Source: an uncultured Chloroflexota bacterium (GTDB lineage Bacteria; Chloroflexota; Anaerolineae; Aggregatilineales; Phototrophicaceae). Taken from it: a stretch of 18,126 nucleotides of DNA. The stretch spans positions 1 through 18,126 of the forward strand of contig CAIVEA010000994.1 in the NCBI GenBank assembly GCA_903904765.1. The letters are read 5' to 3'. The translations under genes and the position numbers were made by a program. This document shows positions 7,058 through 13,355 of the stretch, piece by piece. The notes beneath the pieces are model-generated. The model did no database searches. It was given only the letters and a program-made list of their open reading frames with translations, and was not told where the DNA came from. Each line of letters opens with the position of its first letter. The first letter of the stretch is position 1.

Positions 7058-7624
7058 TTATGGCATTTTGAACTCGTGCTGTAATAATCCGAATTGTTTA
7101 AGATTCACAAAACGCCCATGTTCCCAGCAAACTTCGCGCCAAATGCCCTCCACCGTCATCCCACATTTGAGCAGCACCCGTTCCGACCCCATGTTGCCCT
7201 CAGTACAATCGGCCTGAATGCGGTGGACATCCAGCGCGGCAAAACACCAACCGATTATGGCGCGTGCCGCTTCGGTGGCGTAGCCTTTGCCCCAGTGCGC
7301 CGGCAGCATGTGGTAGCCAATGTCGATATGGCGGTTGGCACGATCCCATTTGTACGCACCACACATCCCGATCAAACGGTCATCGCCGGGTAAGGTGATG
7401 CCCCAGTCCACACCCACCTGCTGACGATATTCGCCCGCCAGATAGTCAATCAATTCGCGGCCTTTTTCGGGCGTATCCAGCGGGCGCTGATTCAGGTAGC
7501 GCAGCACCAGCGGGTCGCCAAAGATGGCGCTCATGCCTGCCGCATCGTCCGGCGTGATCTGGCGCAAAATCAGGCGTTCGGTGGTCAAAATCGGAAAGGT
7601 GGTGAAATCGAAAGACGGAGGCAT
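7058..7624 (-). CDS. GNAT family N-acetyltransferase (RimJ/RimL type)
   Basis: A 188-residue protein. AAGGAG lies 5 bases before the ATG at 7624. It starts with the RimJ/RimL-like TERLILRQITPDDA (residues 15-28). Motif A, which holds the acetyl-CoA pyrophosphate, is seen as AHWGKGYATEA (109-119). The C-terminal part has NMGSERVLLKCGM (144-156), the usual N...S..L.K.GF element. It therefore transfers an acetyl group from acetyl-CoA to an amine, possibly a protein N-terminus, an antibiotic or a polyamine; the sequence does not say which. It diverges from the HEAT-repeat gene. Downstream, 6898-7057 holds no recognisable gene or hairpin. Confidence 0.9.
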   Translation of the reverse strand: MPPSFDFTTFPILTTERLILRQITPDDAAGMSAIFGDPLVLRYLNQRPLDTPEKGRELIDYLAGEYRQQVGVDWGITLPGDDRLIGMCGAYKWDRANRHIDIGYHMLPAHWGKGYATEAARAIIGWCFAALDVHRIQADCTEGNMGSERVLLKCGMTVEGIWREVCWEHGRFVNLKQFGLLQHEFKMP

Positions 7625-7660
7625 GGTGACTCCTTATATGATGTCGGCTTGCAACGTCAA

Positions 7661-7689
7661 TTGTGCCGCAAACCGGTTCATCATAAAAT
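7661..7689 (+). promoter_or_regulatory. Putative promoter of the HEAT-repeat gene
   Basis: TTGTGC (7661-7666) and TAAAAT (7684-7689) are 17 bases apart. The -10 matches five of six consensus bases and the -35 only three, so this is a moderate candidate. It would give a leader of about 25 bases containing the AGGAG ribosome-binding site before 7720. Confidence 0.4.
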
Positions 7690-7719
7690 AACGAACAATC
7701 TTTCGCAGGAGTACGCATC

Positions 7720-8577
7720 ATGACCGATGTACAGCAGTTGATCGCACAATTGACCGAACCGACCACCCGCCAGCAGGGGTATACCGCACTGGTGGCGCTG
7801 GGTGCGGCGGCGGTTGACCCGCTGGTGGCGGCCTTCGAGCGCAGCAGCGACTACGGGCAGCAGCAAATCACGCAGGTGCTGGGGGCGATCAAAGATGCGC
7901 GTTGTGTCCCTGCCCTGCTGGACTGGTCGCGCAGCGGGTCGCCCAAAGTGCGGGGGGCGGTAGTGACGGCGCTGGGCGCGTTCGGCGCAGACCCGCGTGT
8001 GCCGGAGGCGCTGGGCGAGGTGGCGCGGCGGGATATGGATATCATGGCGCGGTTGGCCGCCATCAATGCCACTGGACGGGCGGTGAACAAAGATGCAGAG
8101 AAGGCGCTGTGGCTGAACTTACTGAATGACTCGTCGGAGCAGGCAGTCAGCACGGCAGTGATGAACCTGCCCAACCGCTTCCCCCGTGACCCGCAGGTGA
8201 CGGAGGCGCTACTGGCGGCGCTCCAGCGTCCCGATCTGCCGCAGTCGGCGGTGGGGTGGCTGATGAACGGTCTCGGCACAATGGGCGAGGCGCGGGCGTT
8301 TGATGCCATTGCGGCGCGGTTACAATCGCCGAACGCGCAGCAGCGGGCGCACGCAGCCAACGCGCTGGGCAAGCTGGGCGACCCGCGTGCTGCGGATTTA
8401 TTGAAGGCGCTCACGGCCGACAAAGCCTTCGCGTGGGAAGAAGATCACGGCGGCCCTAAGTACAGCGTGGGTGATGTGGCGAAGCAGGCGTTGGCGGCGC
8501 TGAACAAGAAGCCCGCCGCAGAAAACCGCAGCGCACCGCCCGCCAGCGAGAAGAAGCCGTGGTGGAAGGTGTGGTAG
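7720..8577 (+). CDS. HEAT-repeat protein (PBS-lyase-like repeats)
   Basis: A 285-residue protein made of tandem two-helix repeats of about 30 residues. Typical repeat cores are visible: ALVALGAAAVDPLVAAF, QVLGAIKDARCVPALLDW, ALGAFGADPRVPEALGEV, LGTMGEARAFDAIAARL and ALGKLGDPRAADLLKAL. This is the short-HEAT type seen in phycocyanobilin lyase-like proteins, which usually serve as interaction scaffolds. The last 25 residues are a Lys/Pro/Ala tail ending KPWWKVW, which may be a flexible linker with an aromatic anchor. No catalytic motif, signal peptide or membrane segment is seen. AGGAG precedes the ATG by 8 bases. Its partner is unknown; the next gene starts 67 bases later with its own ribosome-binding site. 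Confidence 0.85.
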   Translation: MTDVQQLIAQLTEPTTRQQGYTALVALGAAAVDPLVAAFERSSDYGQQQITQVLGAIKDARCVPALLDWSRSGSPKVRGAVVTALGAFGADPRVPEALGEVARRDMDIMARLAAINATGRAVNKDAEKALWLNLLNDSSEQAVSTAVMNLPNRFPRDPQVTEALLAALQRPDLPQSAVGWLMNGLGTMGEARAFDAIAARLQSPNAQQRAHAANALGKLGDPRAADLLKALTADKAFAWEEDHGGPKYSVGDVAKQALAALNKKPAAENRSAPPASEKKPWWKVW

Positions 8578-8644
8578 GGCGTTTCTGTCCGGGTAGCGCA
8601 AAACGCTGCTAGAATAAGAATCGGACAGGAACGGAGACAATTCT

Positions 8645-8890
8645 ATGAGCGTTCAGGTACAGCAGTCTATCTTTAGCGAACTGGCGGATTTTCTGGTTTC
8701 ACAGCCCAGTCTGGAAGAACTTGCCGCCTACAAGGTAACAACTGGCGTACAGATGTACATTGATTCGCTGCTGGAAAAGAATGCCGAGGGGCAACTTTCC
8801 ACAGATGAACGGCTGGAACTGGAGAAAATCCTCGCAGTTTCACACGTCATGACCCTCGCCAAAACCAAAGCCAAGCTGAAACTGGCCTAA
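8645..8890 (+). CDS. Small helical protein of unknown function
   Basis: An 81-residue acidic/helical protein. GGAG lies 8 bases before the ATG. The pattern is three or four helices: an N-terminal helix (1-20), SLEELAAYKVTTGVQMYIDSLLEKNAEG, then STDERLELEKILAVSHVMTLAKTKAKLKL. From memory, short proteins with the same layout (an 'SxEE..A.K....Q..I..LLEKN..G.L..DE..EL......H.M.L.K..A' pattern) occur in Chloroflexota and cyanobacteria, some annotated as antitoxin-like. No toxin gene adjoins it. The stop is only 6 bases from the convergent guaA stop, leaving no room for a terminator in the gap. Confidence 0.75.
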   Translation: MSVQVQQSIFSELADFLVSQPSLEELAAYKVTTGVQMYIDSLLEKNAEGQLSTDERLELEKILAVSHVMTLAKTKAKLKLA

Positions 8891-8896
8891 CCCCGT

Positions 8897-10453
8897 TCAC
8901 TCCCACTCAATCGTGCCGGGGGGCTTGCTGGTCACATCGTAGGTGACGCGGTTCACGCCGCGCACCTCGTTCACGATGCGGTTGCTCACCCGCGCCAGCA
9001 GGTCATAGGGCAACCGCGCCCAATCCGCCGTCATGAAGTCGTCTGTCGTCACCGAACGCAGCGCAATCACTTCCTCGTAGGTGCGGTTGTCGCCCATCAC
9101 GCCCACGCTTTTGACGGGCAGCAGCACCGCGAAGGATTGCGCCGTGCCGTGCCGCAGCAGCCCCGCCTCCCCTAGCTCGCCCGTGAAGATGGCATCCGCC
9201 GCCCGCAGCGTTTCCAGCCGTTCCCATGTGATCTCGCCCAAGCAGCGCACTGCCAGTCCGGGGCCGGGGAACGGTTGCCGCCACACAATCGAATCCGGCA
9301 AACCGAGCGCCGTGCCGACCTTCCGCACCTCGTCCTTGAACAGGTCGCGCAGCGGTTCGACCAGCGCGAACTGCAAATCCGGCGGCAGACCGCCCACGTT
9401 GTGGTGACTCTTGATCGTCTTGGACTGGCTGCTGCTGGCCGCGCTCTCGATCACATCCGGGTAGATCGTCCCTTGCGCGAGGAACTTCACGCCCTCGGCC
9501 TGCATCTGGCGGGCGGTGGCGGAAAAGGTGTCTATGAACAGTTTGCCGATCAGTTTGCGCTTCTGTTCCGGCTCGGTCACGCCCCGCAGCGCATCGAGGA
9601 AATTTTCGGTAGCATCCACCGCCAGCAGGTTCATGCCCTGTTGTTCGCGGAACACGCGCACCACATCTTCCGGCTCATCTTTACGCAGCAAGCCCGTGTT
9701 GACGAATACGGCGGTCAACTGTGTGCCGATGGCCTGTTGCAACAGCGCCCCCGCCACCGCCGAGTCTACGCAGCCGCTGAGCGCCAGCAGCACCCGTTCC
9801 GCGCTGACGGTCTCGCGGATGCGGGCGGTGGCATCCTCGATGAACGCCCCCGGCGACCAGTGCGCTTGGCAGGCGCAAACCGCGAAAATGAAGTTATGGA
9901 GCATTTGCGCGCCCTGCGGGGTGTGCGCCACTTCGGGATGGAATTGCACCCCGTACAGGCGGCGTGCCACATCGCCCATCGCGGCGTAGGGCGAATTGTC
10001 GGACTCGGCCAGTGGCGCAAATCCGGCGGGGGGACGTTCGATGCGATCCCCGTGCGACATCCACACATTCAGGCGTTCGGGCAGGCCGTCCAGCAGCGGA
10101 CTATGCGCCGCGTGGGTGATATGCGCCGGGCCGAATTCCCGCGCTGCCGAAGGCGCGACCACGCCGCCGAGAGCATGGGTGAGCGCCTGCATCCCGTAGC
10201 AGATGCCCAGCACCGGCAGGCCAGACTCCAGCACATGCGCGGGCAACTGCGGCGCACCGGCTTCGTACACGCTGCTCGGCCCACCGGAGAGGATGTAGCC
10301 ACGCGGTTCATGGGCGTTGATGCGGGCGGGGTCAGCATTGAAGGCGAACACCTCGGCGTACACATTCTGTTCGCGCACGCGGCGGGCGATCAACTGCGTA
10401 TACTGCGAGCCAAAGTCGAGAACGGCGATTCCACCCCGGCGCGGATCGGTCAT
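8897..10453 (-). CDS. guaA: GMP synthase (glutamine-hydrolysing)
   Basis: It converts XMP, ATP and glutamine to GMP, the last step of guanine nucleotide synthesis. The ATG at 10453 is preferred over 10468 because AGGTG sits 6-7 bases before it; the product is then 518 residues, normal for the family. The N-terminal class I amidotransferase has its triad: GICYG (Cys85), VQFHPE (His172 and Glu174). The ATP pyrophosphatase domain follows, then the C-terminal dimerisation domain with [10 protein letters not shown] and the usual ending KPPGTIEWE. The pyrophosphatase P-loop reads SGCVDS (226-231) where the family has SGGVDS. All other hallmarks are intact ([21 protein letters not shown]), so the gene is presumed functional. 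It stands as a single gene behind fbaB's terminator. Confidence 0.97.
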   Translation of the reverse strand: MTDPRRGGIAVLDFGSQYTQLIARRVREQNVYAEVFAFNADPARINAHEPRGYILSGGPSSVYEAGAPQLPAHVLESGLPVLGICYGMQALTHALGGVVAPSAAREFGPAHITHAAHSPLLDGLPERLNVWMSHGDRIERPPAGFAPLAESDNSPYAAMGDVARRLYGVQFHPEVAHTPQGAQMLHNFIFAVCACQAHWSPGAFIEDATARIRETVSAERVLLALSGCVDSAVAGALLQQAIGTQLTAVFVNTGLLRKDEPEDVVRVFREQQGMNLLAVDATENFLDALRGVTEPEQKRKLIGKLFIDTFSATARQMQAEGVKFLAQGTIYPDVIESAASSSQSKTIKSHHNVGGLPPDLQFALVEPLRDLFKDEVRKVGTALGLPDSIVWRQPFPGPGLAVRCLGEITWERLETLRAADAIFTGELGEAGLLRHGTAQSFAVLLPVKSVGVMGDNRTYEEVIALRSVTTDDFMTADWARLPYDLLARVSNRIVNEVRGVNRVTYDVTSKPPGTIEWE

Positions 10454-10533
10454 CAAAGCACCTGCCATCTGGTCTATAACGGTTTCAATGAAGACTACTG
10501 TATCGAGACTGCGGCGAAATTGCTATGGGAATC

Positions 10534-10565
10534 AAAAGGGGCTTGCTGTAACACAAGCCCCTTTT
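10534..10565 (-). terminator. Intrinsic terminator of fbaB
   Basis: A perfect 12-bp stem (AAAAGGGGCTTG at 10534-10545 with CAAGCCCCTTTT at 10554-10565) encloses an 8-base loop. On the minus strand it lies 27 bases after the fbaB stop, and the stem ends in TTTT. The symmetry would let it work in both directions, but only fbaB is suitably placed. Bases 10469-10533, upstream of guaA, show no riboswitch-like structure that I can identify. Confidence 0.88.
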
Positions 10566-10592
10566 CGTTTGACTCGTTACGCACCCGCGCCC

Positions 10593-11696
10593 TTAGGCGA
10601 TGGTGACATCCTTGCACAGATACACATCCTGAATCGAGCGCAGCAGCGCCGCGCCTTCGGCCATCGGGCGCTGGAACGCCTTACGACCGCTGATGAGACC
10701 CATGCCGCCCGCGCGCTTGTTGACGACGGCGGTCATGACCGCTTCCGCCAGATCGCTCTCGCCGCCGCTGGCACCGCCGGAGTTAATCAGGCCGGCACGC
10801 CCCATGTAACCGTTCGCCACCTGATAGCGGGTCAGGTCAATCGGGTGTTCGCTGGTGAGCTGCGTATAGATGCGTTCGTCCAGCTTGCCGTAGGACGAGC
10901 CACCGCTGTTCAGCGCCTTGAAGCCGCCGTTCTGCGTGGGCAGCTTCTGCTTCACAATGTCGGCCTGAATGGTCACGCCGAGGTGGTTGGCCTGTCCGGT
11001 CAGGTCGGCGGAAGTTTCGTGGTTCACGCCGTTGACCTTGAAACCGGGGTTACGGGTGTAGCACCACAGAATGGTCGCCATGCCCAGTTCGTGCGCCATC
11101 TCGAAAGCCTTCGCCACTTCCACGATCTGGCGGGCGCTCTCGTCCGAACCGAAATAGACCGTCGCGCCCACAGCCGTCGCGCCCATGTTCCACGCTTCGC
11201 GGATCGTACCGAACATGATCTGATCGAACTTGTTCGGGTAAGTCAGCAGTTCGTTGTGGTTGATCTTCACCATGAAGGGGATGCGGTGCGCGTACTTACG
11301 AGCCACCGCGCCCAGCACGCCGAAGGTGGAAGCAACCGCGTTGCAGCCGCCTTCAATCGCCAGCTTGACGATGTTTTCGGGGTCGAAGTAGGCCGGATTC
11401 TTGGCGAACGACGCGCCCGCCGAGTGTTCGATGCCCTGATCTACGGGCAGGATGGACAGGTAGCCCGTACCACCCAGCCGCCCATGATCGAACATCTGCT
11501 GCAAGCTGCGGAGTACCTGCGGCGTGCGATCCGAATCCGTCCACACGCGGTTGACGAAATCCGGGCCGGGCAGGTGCAGTTGTTCTTTGCTGATGGTGCT
11601 GCTGCGATGCTTGAGCAGGCTGTCGGCATTGTTGCCCAGCAGTTCAACAATGCGGTCAATGTTGAGGGGTTTCTTGGAGGCATTCGAGGCCGCCAT
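10593..11696 (-). CDS. fbaB: Class I fructose-bisphosphate aldolase (FbaB/DhnA type)
   Basis: It cleaves fructose 1,6-bisphosphate to glyceraldehyde 3-phosphate and dihydroxyacetone phosphate, or runs the reverse in gluconeogenesis, by a Schiff base without metal. The ATG at 11696 is preferred over 11750 because AAAGGA lies 7 bases ahead; the 367-residue product then aligns with E. coli FbaB nearly end to end, with an N-terminal extension of about 14 residues. Shared blocks include [20 protein letters not shown] (77-96), [22 protein letters not shown] and [12 protein letters not shown]249 in ADIVKQK corresponds to the Schiff-base lysine of the E. coli enzyme. The ending [14 protein letters not shown] is the family's phosphate-binding end. 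It is a single gene with its own terminator. Confidence 0.97.
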   Translation of the reverse strand: MAASNASKKPLNIDRIVELLGNNADSLLKHRSSTISKEQLHLPGPDFVNRVWTDSDRTPQVLRSLQQMFDHGRLGGTGYLSILPVDQGIEHSAGASFAKNPAYFDPENIVKLAIEGGCNAVASTFGVLGAVARKYAHRIPFMVKINHNELLTYPNKFDQIMFGTIREAWNMGATAVGATVYFGSDESARQIVEVAKAFEMAHELGMATILWCYTRNPGFKVNGVNHETSADLTGQANHLGVTIQADIVKQKLPTQNGGFKALNSGGSSYGKLDERIYTQLTSEHPIDLTRYQVANGYMGRAGLINSGGASGGESDLAEAVMTAVVNKRAGGMGLISGRKAFQRPMAEGAALLRSIQDVYLCKDVTIA

Positions 11697-11748
11697 AGGG
11701 ATGTCCTTTCGCATACATTTCACATTCAGGACTGAAAACAGCGGCATC

Positions 11749-11775
11749 ATTCTACCATGATTAATCCCAGATCAA
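11749..11775 (-). promoter_or_regulatory. Candidate promoter of fbaB
   Basis: On the minus strand, TTGATC (11770-11775) and TAGAAT (11749-11754) are 15 bases apart, slightly short for sigma-70. TTATTG lying 3 bases further upstream would give an 18-base spacer instead. The -10 is good; the -35 is uncertain. The leader would be about 45 bases. Confidence 0.4.
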
Positions 11776-11826
11776 TAAAGGATGAAAATCATGATTTACG
11801 GAGTGCCGCCTGTTCCCCGTCTTGCT

Positions 11827-11880
11827 TCCCCCCTCCAGCGGTACTCCGCATACGGAGAGGGGACTGAGGGGTGAGGTTTC
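11827..11880. repeat. Palindromic intergenic repeat, copy 3 (partial)
   Basis: This copy resembles the middle part of the 180-bp element at 15927-16106, but in the opposite orientation. It has a CTCCG/CGGAG hairpin (11844-11848 with 11853-11857) nested in CCTCC...GGAGAGGGG arms, and ends in GGGGTGAGG. The 12-mer GCGGTACTCCGC at 11838-11849 is the exact reverse complement of 16017-16028. The left terminal repeat seen in other copies is absent. It lies between the divergent fbaB and padR promoters. Confidence 0.65.
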
Positions 11881-11906
11881 TTGGGGGATAGGGGACTCTC
11901 ACCATA

Positions 11907-11936
11907 TTGACATAATCTAGCCATCGGGTGTATAGT
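11907..11936 (+). promoter_or_regulatory. Strong promoter of the padR-ABC operon
   Basis: A perfect -35 TTGACA (11907-11912) and a near-perfect -10 TATAGT (11931-11936) are separated by 18 bases. This is the best promoter in the window. The start site would be near 11942, giving a leader of about 32 bases. That leader shows no clear Shine-Dalgarno sequence before the padR ATG. Confidence 0.75.
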
Positions 11937-11966
11937 TTTTACGAAAACTAGAATCGCGGTGTATAG
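11927..11966 (+). promoter_or_regulatory. Candidate PadR operator: dyad plus spaced direct repeats
   Basis: TAGTTTT (11933-11939) and AAAACTA (11944-11950) form a perfect 7-bp inverted repeat around TACG, covering the -10 box and probable start site. The 9-mer GGTGTATAG occurs at 11927-11935 and again at 11958-11966, 31 bases apart, about three helical turns. Binding here would block RNA polymerase, fitting autorepression by the adjacent PadR protein. The role is inferred. Confidence 0.5.
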
Positions 11967-11973
11967 ATTAACC

Positions 11974-12582
11974 ATGTCCGTCAAACACACCTTGCTGGCG
12001 CTGCTCTATCAACAGCCCATGCACGGCTACGAGCTAGGCAAACAGCTGCACCGGGTCTTGAACGCCGATTGGGATGTCAAGCCGGGGCAGATCGCCAGCA
12101 CCCTTTCGCGGTTGCGCGAGGCCGGACTGGTGGATTACGAGATCGAACCCACCGACGACGCGCCCGACCGCAAGGTGTACTTCATCACCGACGAAGGACG
12201 TGCCGAACTGGAACGCTGGTATTTGCATGCCGAAGTGCGCGATTACCGGCTGGGCGATGCCTTTTACCTCAAGCTCATCCTGTGCATTCTCGGCGCTCCG
12301 GTGCAGGCCGAGCGCATCCTCATGGCGCAGCGCCGCGAACTGTACCAGCAATTGCATGAAGTGACCGCCCTGTTGCGCCGCGCCGACCCGCGCACCGAGT
12401 TCCCGCGTGTGCTGCTCCTCGAAGGGGCGGTGGCGCATCTGGAGGCCGATCTGCGCTGGATTGAGATGTGCGAAGCGCGGCTGCCCGATCTGAAACATTA
12501 CGATCCGCCCAAAGTGCCACCTAAAGCGCGGGGACGACCCCGCCGCAACCCACAGCCTAACCCGGAAACGGAAAATGATTGA
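11974..12582 (+). CDS. PadR-family transcriptional regulator
   Basis: A 202-residue protein. The ATG at 11974 gives the usual PadR opening SVKHTLLALLYQQPMHGYELGKQL; a GTG at 11959 would add five residues. Residues 1-85 are the winged helix: the MHGYEL helix, the recognition helix PGQIASTLSRLREAGLV, and a wing with RKVYFITDEG. Residues 90-175 are the C-terminal helical domain of the long (Vir-type) PadR proteins, used for dimerisation and ligand sensing. The tail PPKARGRPRRNPQP includes RGRPRR, an AT-hook-like core not usual for this family. PadR proteins mostly repress an adjacent transporter and are relieved by a small-molecule ligand; the ABC genes directly downstream fit this. No Shine-Dalgarno sequence is evident. 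Confidence 0.92.
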   Translation: MSVKHTLLALLYQQPMHGYELGKQLHRVLNADWDVKPGQIASTLSRLREAGLVDYEIEPTDDAPDRKVYFITDEGRAELERWYLHAEVRDYRLGDAFYLKLILCILGAPVQAERILMAQRRELYQQLHEVTALLRRADPRTEFPRVLLLEGAVAHLEADLRWIEMCEARLPDLKHYDPPKVPPKARGRPRRNPQPNPETEND

Positions 12583-12603
12583 TTGCTCAACAAGGAGATT
12601 CCA

Positions 12604-13344
12604 ATGGCAATCCTGCGGACTGAATCGCTCACCAAAACCTATGGCTCACCGGACAAGCCGATTTACGCCGTCAACGAACTCAACTTGAGTGTGGACGAGG
12701 GCGAATTTGTGGCGATCATGGGGCCAAGCGGCTCCGGTAAAAGCACTGCCCTGTACCTGATCGGCGGGCTGGAACGCCCCACCAGCGGCAAGGTGTGGCT
12801 GCGCGACTCCGACATCAGCACGCTCAACGATGATGCGTTGTCGCGTTTGCGCCGCGAGTCGCTGGGGTTCGTGTTCCAGTTCTTCAACCTGATTCCTGTG
12901 TTGAGCGCGGCGGAAAATGTCGCCATGCCCCTGATTCTGGATGGCGTGCCGCGTCCAGAGGCACTCAGGCTGGCGAACGAGGCGCTCACCCGCGTCGGGC
13001 TGGCGGATCGCAGTTCGCACCGCCCCGCCGAACTGTCCGGCGGGCAGCAGCAGCGGGCGGCGCTGGCACGGGCGCTGGTGGCGAAACCGGCGCTGATTCT
13101 GGCGGACGAGCCGACGGGCAACCTCGACTCGCGCTCCAGCGATGAAGTGGTGCAAATGCTGCGGCAGACGGCGGATGACCTGCATCAAACCATCATCCTC
13201 GTCACCCATGATCCCCGTGTGGCGGCCTATGCGGACCGGATTGTGTTCCTCAAAGACGGCAAGATCGTGGATGACAACCGCCTGAAGGGGCAGGGCAACG
13301 CCGACCAGATTCGGGAACAATTGACCAGAGTGGCCTTCAGCTAG
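12604..13344 (+). CDS. ABC transporter ATPase, MacB/LolD type
   Basis: A 246-residue cytoplasmic ATPase that powers the permease encoded next. The ATG at 12604 follows AAGGAG by 6 bases; the upstream in-frame TTG at 12583 is rejected. It has Walker A GPSGSGKS (40-47), the Q-loop in [16 protein letters not shown] (91-106), the signature [15 protein letters not shown] (144-158), Walker [13 protein letters not shown] (164-175) and the switch histidine H202 in LVTHDP. The [11 protein letters not shown] segment and the compact size are typical of the MacB/LolD/FtsE group, which moves lipids, peptides or lipoproteins out of or from the outer face of the membrane. It lies 21 bases after padR and 11 before the permease, so the three genes form one operon. 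Confidence 0.95.
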   Translation: MAILRTESLTKTYGSPDKPIYAVNELNLSVDEGEFVAIMGPSGSGKSTALYLIGGLERPTSGKVWLRDSDISTLNDDALSRLRRESLGFVFQFFNLIPVLSAAENVAMPLILDGVPRPEALRLANEALTRVGLADRSSHRPAELSGGQQQRAALARALVAKPALILADEPTGNLDSRSSDEVVQMLRQTADDLHQTIILVTHDPRVAAYADRIVFLKDGKIVDDNRLKGQGNADQIREQLTRVAFS

Positions 13345-13355
13345 GGGGTGGGAAT

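Noticed and set aside
7625..7660. TTGACG/TATAAG promoter for the GNAT gene on the minus strand
   Set aside because: It would start transcription at about the ATG and remove the strong AAGGAG ribosome-binding site from the mRNA, so it is unlikely to be the main promoter.
10469..10533. Purine riboswitch before guaA
   Set aside because: No three-way-junction core or conserved purine-aptamer bases could be recognised in the short leader.
9275..10606. A 443-codon open frame on + across guaA
   Set aside because: It is fully antisense to a clear GMP synthase, rich in Arg/His/Gln as expected of a shadow frame in GC-rich DNA, and lacks a ribosome-binding site or recognisable domain.
10317..11735. 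A 472-codon open frame on + across fbaB
   Set aside because: It is antisense to an aldolase that matches E. coli FbaB over its full length; the composition is typical of a codon-bias artefact.
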